This document shows, one piece after another, positions 33,877 to 41,179 of a DNA stretch of 64,000 nucleotides (its first letter is position 1; every line of letters starts with the position of its first letter). The notes under the pieces are model-generated. The model ran no database searches and had not been told where the DNA came from. It saw only the letters and a list, made by a program, of their open reading frames with translations. This DNA comes from Cytophagaceae bacterium (GTDB taxonomy: Bacteria; Bacteroidota; Bacteroidia; Cytophagales; Cyclobacteriaceae). A program made the position numbers and the translations under genes. Location: the NCBI GenBank assembly GCA_006969745.1, contig CP030886.1, positions 1,585,234-1,649,233 on the forward strand, written 5' to 3'.

Positions 33877-34495
33877 GGTCAGAGAAGATAATTCTCCAAT
33901 GAAAAGTCTGAAAGATGCTGGATTTAACCTGATTTATGAACCATCTATTAAAAAGGATTACCAGTATCTGGTAAGAGCACCAATATTCGAAAAGATTGGG
34001 AGAATAAGTAGATCTCTGGACGCAGACAACAAAAGGTTGATCATTCGCTCTGTGTGGAGATCCTTCGAACATCAAAGAATGCTTTGGGATGCCAATGTAA
34101 AAGCACATAGAAAACGAAACCCAAAAATGGATAATGAGGAGCTTTTTAAGCTTGTATCATACTTCATCGCACCTGAAAGAGAATCAACACATACTACGGG
34201 AGGTGCTGTTGATGCGTTGATCTATGACTTAAAACGAGATCGTGTAATGGATTTTGGCACCAACGATGGACTAAAAATTCATTTAAACAAAAAATGCTAC
34301 CCGTATCATCCGGAAATATCAGATGAGGCAAAAGAAAATCGAGCACTTCTTATTCACTTGTTTGAGGAGGAAGACTTTGTTGTTGATCTAAAAGAGTATT
34401 GGCATTTTGATTATGGAAATGCAGGATGGGCTTTAGAGAAAGGAAAAGACTATGCCTTCTATGGGATATTAGAAAAGGAACCAAAGATCATATGA
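33791..34495 (+). CDS. M15 family D-Ala-D-Ala dipeptidase (VanX/DdpX-like)
   Basis: 234 residues. The zinc and catalytic motifs of M15D are present: ESTHTTGGAVDALIYD (SxHxxGxAxD) and KEYWHFDYGNAGWA (ExWH), preceded by IRSVWRSFEHQRMLWD with the conserved Arg. No signal peptide, so it acts in the cytoplasm on D,D-dipeptides such as D-Ala-D-Ala. Its ATG lies 86 bp inside the racemase gene, a long overlap; an internal Met at 33806 is the only near alternative. Third gene of the D-amino-acid operon. Confidence 0.85.
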   Translation: MSKQQMTAEYCRIVEEKDLRHKQLFPAVEVREDNSPMKSLKDAGFNLIYEPSIKKDYQYLVRAPIFEKIGRISRSLDADNKRLIIRSVWRSFEHQRMLWDANVKAHRKRNPKMDNEELFKLVSYFIAPERESTHTTGGAVDALIYDLKRDRVMDFGTNDGLKIHLNKKCYPYHPEISDEAKENRALLIHLFEEEDFVVDLKEYWHFDYGNAGWALEKGKDYAFYGILEKEPKII

Positions 34496-34585
34496 AAATA
34501 AGTCCACAAATGGTATTAAGCCATTTCTATGGAAAGAAATTATCAAATCTCAGCCTTAATAACTTTTGGATAAATCAGACATACC

Positions 34586-34650
34586 TATGAAATATGTAAC
34601 GCTTTGAGTGAAAAGTGTAATGCTTTGGGGTCCAAACTTCACGAAATTTA
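34586..34650 (+). promoter_or_regulatory. operator-promoter module D
   Basis: TGTAA at 34595-34599 and 34616-34620 (21 bp apart), then GAAATTTA with TTTA at 34647-34650, 31 bp after the second half-site. The leader then forms a hairpin ATATGCC gcaat GGCATAT (34661-34679) just after the predicted start. Confidence 0.7.
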
Positions 34651-34701
34651 TAGATGTAAAATATGCCGCAATGGCATATTCAAACCCTAAATCAAGCACT
34701 T

Positions 34702-34818
34702 ATGTCAAAAGAAAGAGATGGTAAAGGAAAAAATGACAAAACAGCCCCGGAAAAAACACTGAAGGAGAAAAGAGCTGCAAAAAAAGCAAAGAGGAAAGAA
34801 AAGAGAAGTGAAGACTAA
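34702..34818 (+). CDS. small lysine-rich protein
   Basis: 38 residues, MSKERDGKGKNDKTAPEKTL then KEKRAAKKAKRKEKRSED: extremely basic and probably disordered. It could bind RNA, DNA or the membrane surface. Placement 52 bp after the module D -7 box and 18 bp before the cupin gene supports it as a real gene of the same transcript. No family recognised. Confidence 0.6.
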   Translation: MSKERDGKGKNDKTAPEKTLKEKRAAKKAKRKEKRSED

Positions 34819-34836
34819 ATAACACCTATTTATAAC

Positions 34837-35184
34837 GTGGATAAGGAACAAGAAAAAGGCAAAATTTTCATCCTAGTGGAAACCATTGAGTATGTCCTTC
34901 ATTCAGTGGTAATAAAAACGATCATTAAAAAAACGACAGGTACTGTAACTGTATCATCTTTCGACACTGGAGAATCCCTCGCCGAGAAAGCTTCCCCTTT
35001 TGACACTTTTGTCCAGGTAATAGATGGCGAAGCTGAAATTACTATTGATGGTGATTCCCATGATCTTAACATAGGTCAATCTATCATCATTCCTGCATAT
35101 TCCAGAAACATTCTAAAAGCTAAGGTTCGCTTCAAGCTATTATCTACTGTTATAAAGAGTGGATATGAGGAAATGGTCGTATAG
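34837..35184 (+). CDS. cupin-domain protein
   Basis: 115 residues starting at GTG. The cupin barrel is seen in ASPFDTFVQVIDGEAEITID and LNIGQSIIIPAYSRNILKA (G-x5-P and IGDS-like motif). Metal-binding His residues of enzymatic cupins are mostly absent, so it may be a ligand sensor. Cotranscribed with the Lys-rich protein from module D. Confidence 0.75.
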   Translation: MDKEQEKGKIFILVETIEYVLHSVVIKTIIKKTTGTVTVSSFDTGESLAEKASPFDTFVQVIDGEAEITIDGDSHDLNIGQSIIIPAYSRNILKAKVRFKLLSTVIKSGYEEMVV

Positions 35185-35263
35185 ATACCCTACTTCACTG
35201 TACAATAGAAATTCAGTAAATAGGAGAATGAAAGAATTAATTATTGACCTCAGTATCTAAATA

Positions 35264-35328
35264 TGGGATTTATGTAAATTCTAGCAAACGCTCTGTAATG
35301 CCTGTGGACTACAGATCATAGAACTTTG
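35264..35328 (+). promoter_or_regulatory. operator-promoter module E
   Basis: TGTAA at 35273-35277 and 35294-35298 (21 bp apart), then GAACTTTG with TTTG at 35325-35328, 31 bp after the second half-site. Only 4 bp separate the box from the next ATG, so the transcript may be nearly leaderless. Confidence 0.75.
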
Positions 35329-35332
35329 CGCA

Positions 35333-35491
35333 ATGAGCAAACAACAATTATCAACTAGTATTTCAAAAATAGTTAAGAGTATCAATGGTCCAATGAGAAA
35401 GAAGCGGATGCTTTTGACAATTCCTCTAGCTGGTAGAACTAAAATTGAATTTACCACAAGACGCCAGTGGCAACCTTTAAAATGGAAATAA
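35333..35491 (+). CDS. small basic hypothetical protein
   Basis: 52 residues, MSKQQLSTSISKIVKSINGP then MRKKRMLLTIPLAG and [12 protein letters not shown]. No membrane segment or known domain. Its start lies just after module E and its end overlaps the CsbD-like start by 10 bp, arguing for translational coupling. With so short a leader the first in-frame internal Met (in GPMRKKR) is an alternative start. Confidence 0.5.
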   Translation: MSKQQLSTSISKIVKSINGPMRKKRMLLTIPLAGRTKIEFTTRRQWQPLKWK

Positions 35492-35667
35492 CAAGAAGCT
35501 GGAGAGAGCAAAAAGTAATGCTGAAGCGAAGATTCTCTGTGTTGAATGATTCTGATTTCGATTTCGAGGAAGGACAGAAAGAAAATATGCTGGACAAACT
35601 TGCTGTGAAGCTAAAAAAGACCCGCGCTGAGCTGAAATTACTTCTTGCTGAATTACAGACCTATTAA
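35482..35667 (+). CDS. CsbD-like general stress protein
   Basis: 61 residues from ATG at 35482 ([20 protein letters not shown], then [20 protein letters not shown]). The W-x3-K-x2-L-K...L-x-D-x-D...G-x-x-x-x-M-x-x-K-L pattern follows the CsbD family, which in Bacillus is controlled by the general stress sigma factor. Function unknown. Sits between the 52-residue protein and floA. Confidence 0.7.
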   Translation: MEITRSWREQKVMLKRRFSVLNDSDFDFEEGQKENMLDKLAVKLKKTRAELKLLLAELQTY

Positions 35668-35743
35668 AACTACAAGACCAACCTCTGGTATAATAATTAA
35701 CCGTAACTTCCGACAATCAACATATATAGTTAACCCAATCATA

Positions 35744-36628
35744 ATGGAGGTACAAATATTTATAGTGATTGGGGTTATCCTAGTCGCCATTTGGCTATTG
35801 CTTTATATTTTTCCGATAAGCCTATGGATTACAGCTGTGTTCTCAGGTGTGAATGTCAACCTTATGGACATGGTATTCATGCGATTCAGAAAGGTACCAC
35901 CTAAACTTATTGTAAACTCGCTAATACTAGCTGTGAAAGCAGGTCTTGAAGATATAAATTCTCAGCTTCTCGAAACCCATTACCTCGCCTCGGGAAATCT
36001 CTTGAATGTGATCAAAGCATTGATTGTAGCGGACAAAGCGAATCTTAGCTTATCATTCAAACAAGCAACAGCCATCGACCTAGCCGGCAGAGATGTGTTG
36101 GAAGCAGTTCAGATTTCAGTGACCCCATATATGATCGTTGTTCCATCAATCACAGGCGTTTCGGGTGATGGCATTCAATTATTGGCTGAAGCACGAGTAA
36201 CGGTAAGAACCAATCTTAATCAATTGGTGGGAGGAGCTGGTGAAGAAACCATCAAAGCACGGGTTGGTCAGGGTATTATCTCAAGGATGGGCGAAGCAAC
36301 AAATTATCGAATCATCCTTGAAAAGCCTGAGGAGATATCCAGGCACGTTTTAAAAGGAGGCTTAGATGCCGGAACGGCCTACGAAATCCTTTCTATAGAC
36401 ATTGCAGATATCAACATTGGAAAAAATATTGGAGCAAAACTCCAGATTGATCAGGCCGCTGCAGATCTTGAAATTGCTAATGCCAAAGCAGAAGAACGAA
36501 GAGCAATGGCTGTGGCACTGGAGCAGGAGATGATTGCAGACATTCAAAAAGCAAAGGCTATGGTTATAGAAGCAGAGGCTGAGATACCTTCTGCATTATC
36601 TGATGCCTATCGAAAAGGGCAATTATAA
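35744..36628 (+). CDS. floA: flotillin-like protein FloA
   Basis: 294 residues from ATG at 35744. N-terminal membrane hairpin ([20 protein letters not shown]), then the SPFH-like core: [40 protein letters not shown] and [20 protein letters not shown], and the coiled coil [20 protein letters not shown]. FloA scaffolds ordered membrane domains and in Bacillus is a SigW envelope-stress gene. The protein stops at AYRKGQL, about 20-40 residues short of typical FloA tails. Confidence 0.92.
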   Translation: MEVQIFIVIGVILVAIWLLLYIFPISLWITAVFSGVNVNLMDMVFMRFRKVPPKLIVNSLILAVKAGLEDINSQLLETHYLASGNLLNVIKALIVADKANLSLSFKQATAIDLAGRDVLEAVQISVTPYMIVVPSITGVSGDGIQLLAEARVTVRTNLNQLVGGAGEETIKARVGQGIISRMGEATNYRIILEKPEEISRHVLKGGLDAGTAYEILSIDIADINIGKNIGAKLQIDQAAADLEIANAKAEERRAMAVALEQEMIADIQKAKAMVIEAEAEIPSALSDAYRKGQL

Positions 36629-36662
36629 AACGAAGCTTTGCTATCTCTGTGACGCGTCTGGA

Positions 36663-37532
36663 CTAGTTCAGATGTGATCTTAACAATGCGCTGACCTTAA
36701 CACTTTGTTTAAGTTTGAATAATGCACTTTCTTTTATTTGGCGCACACGCTCCATCGAAATTTCAAATCGCATACCTATGTCATGCAGCGTCAAAACAGG
36801 CATGTTATTAAGTCCGTAAAAATGGATTAAAACTTCTGATTCTCTAGTCGTTAGCATGTCAAGTACATTATTGATGTCTGCTTTGCAAGAGTCATGGAGT
36901 GAGGCTGCTTCCGGATCGATTGCTTCCGGGTCCTCCAGCACATTAATTAAATTGGTAACCTCTTCAGCCATTAACGGTGCATCAAGTGAAGCAGCATGAC
37001 TACCCACTTTTTTAATGTTAATAACATAATCTTCAGTAAGATCAAGAGCTTCTGCTACCTCATCATCGGTAGGTTCTCGTTCAAACTTTTGTTCCAGTTC
37101 GGCAAAGGAACGAGTTACCCTATTATAGCTACTTACACGATTGATTGGCTGTCTTACCACTCTCGAGTTTTCAGATATCGCCGCAATAATTGCTTGCCGT
37201 ATCCACCAGACTGCATATGAAATAAACTTAAAACCTCTGGTTTCATCGAACTTGCTCGCAGCTTTTATCAAACCTACATTGCCTTCGCTTATTAAATCTC
37301 CTAAGGTCAAATTATGAACTCCCCTATCATATTGTTTTGCAACCGAAACAACAAATCTCAAATTTGCCTTTGTCAATTTTTCTAAGGCTAGCTGGTCACC
37401 CATCCGTATCTGCTGTGTCAGCTTTACTTCTTCGTCTGCAGTGATTAGTTGGACTTTATCAATTTCCTGAAAATACTTTTCAAGTGTTGGGGTTCTCTTC
37501 GTAATCTGGGAAAGTATCTTTAACTGCTTCAT
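36663..37532 (-). CDS. RpoD-like group 2 sigma factor
   Basis: 289 residues, short like Bacteroidota primary sigma (no region 1.1 extension). Regions 1.2 (TLEKYFQEIDKVQLITADEE), 2 (NLRFVVSVAKQYDRG, FKFISYAVWWIRQAI), 3 and 4 (LHDIGMRFEISMERVRQIKE) are complete. It differs from the usual primary sequence at several normally fixed points: RQPINRVSSYNRV for RLPLNKVGSLNKI and an HNLTLGDLISEGN segment. It is therefore probably a second, stress-type paralogue. It faces the floA end, next to the operator-controlled cluster. Confidence 0.85.
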   Translation of the reverse strand: MKQLKILSQITKRTPTLEKYFQEIDKVQLITADEEVKLTQQIRMGDQLALEKLTKANLRFVVSVAKQYDRGVHNLTLGDLISEGNVGLIKAASKFDETRGFKFISYAVWWIRQAIIAAISENSRVVRQPINRVSSYNRVTRSFAELEQKFEREPTDDEVAEALDLTEDYVINIKKVGSHAASLDAPLMAEEVTNLINVLEDPEAIDPEAASLHDSCKADINNVLDMLTTRESEVLIHFYGLNNMPVLTLHDIGMRFEISMERVRQIKESALFKLKQSVKVSALLRSHLN

Positions 37533-37794
37533 TTCAATGATTTTTCGACGCTAAGACTGCTTATTTTGCTGAGAGTCTAGACTAAAGTCTTAGCTAAAAA
37601 ATGAAGCCTATCCCATTTATCTTGAGATTATATAAAGGTAGTTCTATTTAAACTACTGATAACAATAAGTATTACCAAAGCAATCTTTAAGCCTTTCGAA
37701 GCATTCCTTTATACTGTTTTATTTGAGGCTAACCACTCAATAGCCAGCCAATTCCTCTACCTTACTTCCTCCTATAAAAAAACAAATTTTCCGC

Positions 37795-38817
37795 ATGGCA
37801 TTTATTGATAAAGTACTCAAAGTTCCTACCTACGGTTGGGCAGATAATAATGGCGAACTCATCGTGCCAAGCTGGAAACAACTGTATAATGAGTTCTTCC
37901 TAAGACTAAACTTTTTCAAGAACAGGAAAAATTGGATTTCAGCCATCAGTTGGGTGATGGTATTTTGCATGTTCCTCTTTTTCATCCCCTTTATGATTTA
38001 TCATTTGAGCTTTACAACTCTTATCTTTTTTATTCTTTATGCGATGATAATAATGAGCACCCACGGTACCATTTGGTTTCATAGATATTGCACGCATAGA
38101 GCCTATAAATTCTCACATCCTATTTGGAGAGTAATTACTCAAAACCTGGTCATAAAGACATTTCCAGAAGAGATTTATGTTATTTCTCACCATGTTCACC
38201 ATGCTAAGTCCGATCAACCGGGCGATCCATATAATCCGAAAGGCGGCCTTATGTACTGCATGATGTCAGATGTAATTCACCAAAGCATAGCAGAAGATTT
38301 GGATGAAGAAGATTATCAGAAAGCCACCAATTTCATGACTCACACAGGTGTCCGGATCAATTCCTATAAGCAATATCAGAAATGGGGTTCTGTTGCCACT
38401 GTTTCATATACACTTTCACTTTGGATTATAAATTGGGCTGTATGGTACACAATTTTTTATGCCATTGGAGGACATGCAATAGCTACTGCTGCTTTCAGCG
38501 CAGCGATGTTTTGGTTTGTGCTAGTTAGAGCTTTTAATTACACTGGCCATGGAAAGGGAGATGTCGCTCATAAGGATGGTATTGATTTCGATAGAAGTAA
38601 CCTTTCCATTAATCAAAGCAGACCTGGATGGTTTTCAGGTGAATGGCACAATAACCACCATCTCTACCCTAGGAGTGCTCAGGCAGGTTTTCTTCCGTAC
38701 CAGTTAGATCTCGCATGGATTTATATTTATTGCTTGAATAAAATCGGAATGATTTCCTCATTTAAAAATGATAAAAAAGATTTTCTTAAAAAATATATTC
38801 ACAAAGAAAAGACTTAG
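37795..38817 (+). CDS. membrane fatty-acid/acyl-CoA desaturase
   Basis: 340 residues. The three histidine boxes HGTIWFHRYCTHRAYK, HHVHHAKSDQPGDP and GEWHNNHHLYP bind the di-iron centre of delta-9-type desaturases. Transmembrane helices lie at residues about 48-90 and 195-245. Introduces a double bond in membrane acyl chains; typically cold-induced. It stands between the sigma factor and a cold-shock gene, consistent with membrane or temperature adaptation. Confidence 0.9.
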   Translation: MAFIDKVLKVPTYGWADNNGELIVPSWKQLYNEFFLRLNFFKNRKNWISAISWVMVFCMFLFFIPFMIYHLSFTTLIFFILYAMIIMSTHGTIWFHRYCTHRAYKFSHPIWRVITQNLVIKTFPEEIYVISHHVHHAKSDQPGDPYNPKGGLMYCMMSDVIHQSIAEDLDEEDYQKATNFMTHTGVRINSYKQYQKWGSVATVSYTLSLWIINWAVWYTIFYAIGGHAIATAAFSAAMFWFVLVRAFNYTGHGKGDVAHKDGIDFDRSNLSINQSRPGWFSGEWHNNHHLYPRSAQAGFLPYQLDLAWIYIYCLNKIGMISSFKNDKKDFLKKYIHKEKT

Positions 38818-38862
38818 CGTCAATACCACAATTAAGGCATAATGATATTTCTAAGTAATAGG

Positions 38863-38901
38863 GCATAAAAAAACCATCAACAATGGATGGTTTTTTTATG
38901 C
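38863..38901. terminator. bidirectional terminator
   Basis: 16-bp stem GCATAAAAAAACCATC with GATGGTTTTTTTATGC, loop of 7, between convergent desaturase and cold-shock genes. Confidence 0.9.
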
Positions 38902-38922
38902 TTGAATTCTTGGATATAGCTT

Positions 38923-39117
38923 TTATTTTATCACCTTCACATTGACTGCATTCATGCCTTTCTTTCCCTTCTCAAGGTCAAAATTCACTTTATCATTTTC
39001 TTGAATCTCGTCTACCAGTCCAGATTCATGGACGTATACATCTTCTCTCGAATCTGTAGGACTAATAAATCCAAACCCTTTGGAATTATTGAAAAACTTA
39101 ACGGTTCCTTCTTTCAT
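38923..39117 (-). CDS. CspA-family cold-shock protein
   Basis: 64 residues from ATG at 39117 (MKEGTVKFFNNSKGFGFISP); an in-frame ATG 13 codons upstream gives a non-homologous tail. RNP1 is KGFGFIS and RNP2 is DVYVHESG. Single-stranded nucleic-acid chaperone. The 412-bp region upstream could hold the structured long leader typical of cold-shock mRNAs. Confidence 0.93.
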   Translation of the reverse strand: MKEGTVKFFNNSKGFGFISPTDSREDVYVHESGLVDEIQENDKVNFDLEKGKKGMNAVNVKVIK

Positions 39118-39528
39118 TATATTACTATTTATTGTCTTGCTTGATTTGAATTGCAAGGCAATTCTGTTTCACATTCATCATTTAATTAACACCTCCATGT
39201 GCTTAGACTCATGAATAAATCTTATTGAAAGTTCAGAATGAAACATCCTAAGATTTAAGGCTACAGGCTTCTGGCCTTCTCTAATGAGGAACTTGGTAGG
39301 AATGGAAGAAAATCTTCAGACGTCTTAGATTCTTACGTAAGAACAATGAGGTTTAATCTTGTCCTCGTTCTTGAATAGCTATTCAAATCTACCCTGGAAA
39401 GATGGGTATTCCTATGAATGTAGTTGATTGTTTGGCAGTTACTCTATGGCTTTGACTATTCACCAAGAACGTTTCATGTTCTCCCATGCCTCAAAAACGA
39501 ACATTTTTTGTTATTTCATCATCAGGGA
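39118..39528. other. intergenic region upstream of the cold-shock gene
   Basis: 411 bp without a gene. It contains inverted repeats: TTCTTACGTAAGAA, GAATAGCTATTC and a stem AAGAAC-aat-GAGG / CCTC-GTTCTT. These could fold in a long cspA leader. No promoter was assigned with confidence. Confidence 0.45.
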
Positions 39529-40083
39529 TTAGAGTACTCCTATCACATAGCCTAGACCTACCCCCAACACTCCAACAACGATTTTGTCAGTAAAGCCATT
39601 CCACCAAATGCCCCTGATCTCTTGCTTCAATTTGTTAATGGTTTGATCCATTTCTCCAATCTGTCTTTTTAAGTCCTGATTGTTCTTTGCTAGTTCAGAA
39701 TTGTTCTGTTTTAATGAAGCAAGATTTTTATCAAGATCGTTTAAAATCTGCTCAAGATCTACATCTGCCTCAGCAGATGACGCTTCCATGCGCTTGAGGA
39801 GCTTTGTTACTAGTTTTTCTACTTCTTTAACCTTTTTAAGCAAATCCTCATTTATAGTTTTGAGCTCGGTATTTATCTTCCGTGTGCTCTCGAGTTGGTC
39901 GAGTTTTTCGTTTAGCAATAGGGCTCTTTCGCGACTAATCAAATAGGCTGTGTCTGCTTGTATTCTAACGAGATCTCCTTGCTTCAAAACCAATTTTTGA
40001 TCCGAATTACGAAACTTAATTTCTTGTCCGAAAAGTATTGAGGTGGTTGATAAAAAGAGAATAATTAAATAGTGAGTTTTCAT
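39529..40083 (-). CDS. secreted coiled-coil protein with C-terminal membrane segment
   Basis: 184 residues. Signal peptide (YLIILFLSTTSILFGQ), a short segment with KLVLKQGDLVRIQADTAYLI, then about 100 residues of heptad coiled coil rich in Leu, Lys and Glu, and a C-terminal hydrophobic Gly-rich helix (IVVGVLGVGLGYVIGVL). No family recognised. It lies 3 bp after the next upstream coiled-coil gene, so the two form an operon and may form a complex. Confidence 0.6.
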   Translation of the reverse strand: MKTHYLIILFLSTTSILFGQEIKFRNSDQKLVLKQGDLVRIQADTAYLISRERALLLNEKLDQLESTRKINTELKTINEDLLKKVKEVEKLVTKLLKRMEASSAEADVDLEQILNDLDKNLASLKQNNSELAKNNQDLKRQIGEMDQTINKLKQEIRGIWWNGFTDKIVVGVLGVGLGYVIGVL

Positions 40084-40086
40084 AGT

Positions 40087-40491
40087 TTAAAATCTAAGGC
40101 TATCGAGATTTACAGTATCGGGTGGTATTGAAACATCAACGGTATCGTAAGCTGCAACTAAACCGCTAAGTTCATTACGTATTTTGCTCAAACTGGCATT
40201 TTGTGCTTTTGATATTGTCGAAAGTTTTTCCTTAAACTGAGCTATTTGAGTGCGAGTTGTGCTGAATTCCTCATAAAGATTTACATACTTTTTTTCAAGG
40301 GCTTCATACTCCGATTCAACGGCTTGAAGTGTGTCAATTCTTAGTTCAAGCTCTCTGGTCAGCTTTTTTGCTTCTCTTAAAGAAGTTCTCCCAAACAATA
40401 TGTTCAAACCGAGCGTTAAGGCTAAGCCAATCACGACCACTGTTTGCCATTTCACTTGCTTGAAGGCGTTTGTATTAAAAAAGGTTTTCAT
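40087..40491 (-). CDS. membrane-anchored coiled-coil protein
   Basis: 134 residues. One N-terminal transmembrane helix (TVVVIGLALTLGLNILFG) followed by a long coiled coil (LTRELELRIDTLQAVESEYE through FSTTRTQIAQFKEKLSTISK). Ends in a Pro/Asp-rich tail (SIPPDTVNLDSLRF). Resembles the topology of envelope spacer proteins but no family was recognised. First gene of a two-gene operon. Confidence 0.6.
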   Translation of the reverse strand: MKTFFNTNAFKQVKWQTVVVIGLALTLGLNILFGRTSLREAKKLTRELELRIDTLQAVESEYEALEKKYVNLYEEFSTTRTQIAQFKEKLSTISKAQNASLSKIRNELSGLVAAYDTVDVSIPPDTVNLDSLRF

Positions 40492-40781
40492 GGCTGGATA
40501 TTCTTGAGATTAAAGATGAGTAGTTGTAGTCTCCATTTTTATGAAAATGATCTATTAAAAATAACGTAATCACTTTTAGCTTTTAATATAATCTTGAAAT
40601 GGTTGAACTCAATCACAAAATAGTTCAATTCGAATCAAACAAGTCATGGTCATTATCTCATCAATTTGTCTATTCACCTTCATTCTTACACTCATAATCG
40701 AATATTCCTCAAAAAAGCTTTTTCTCAAATCGTATTTTACATCTGCTTTCTTAACTTTAAAATCTAATTCATCGCTAACCA

Positions 40782-41177
40782 TTGGAAACTTTTAATAAGG
40801 TACTCTTAATCGACGATGATGATATCGTGAACTCAATAAACTCGGTAATCATCAAGCACGCCAAATTTGCAAACCATGTTGAGTCTATCAACAATGTGCC
40901 TGGTGCGATTGAACTTTTAAACCAAGCCAAATCTAATTCTGATACTCCTGACGTGATATTCCTTGATTTAAATATGCCCGATCAGGACGGGTGGGATTTC
41001 ATTGAAGAATATGAAAAGTTGAACATGAATGGCAGCACCAAGGTCATTATGTTATCATCTTCCATTTCAGCTAAAGATGAGGAAAGGGCATCTTCATCAA
41101 AATGTATCACCGCTTTTATCTCCAAGCCTCTCTCACCTGAGTTATTGGAGAATATTTACGAAAGTCATTTGGTTTAA
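40782..41177 (+). CDS. single-domain response regulator
   Basis: 131 residues from TTG, no ATG being available before the conserved start. Receiver motifs are complete: KVLLIDDDD acidic pocket, phosphoacceptor Asp in IFLDLNMPDQDGWDF, MLSSS switch Ser, and FISKPLSPE Lys. No output domain, so it works by protein contact, CheY-like. Its stop is 2 bp from the end of the convergent kinase-like gene at 41180. Confidence 0.9.
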   Translation: METFNKVLLIDDDDIVNSINSVIIKHAKFANHVESINNVPGAIELLNQAKSNSDTPDVIFLDLNMPDQDGWDFIEEYEKLNMNGSTKVIMLSSSISAKDEERASSSKCITAFISKPLSPELLENIYESHLV

Positions 41178-41179
41178 CC

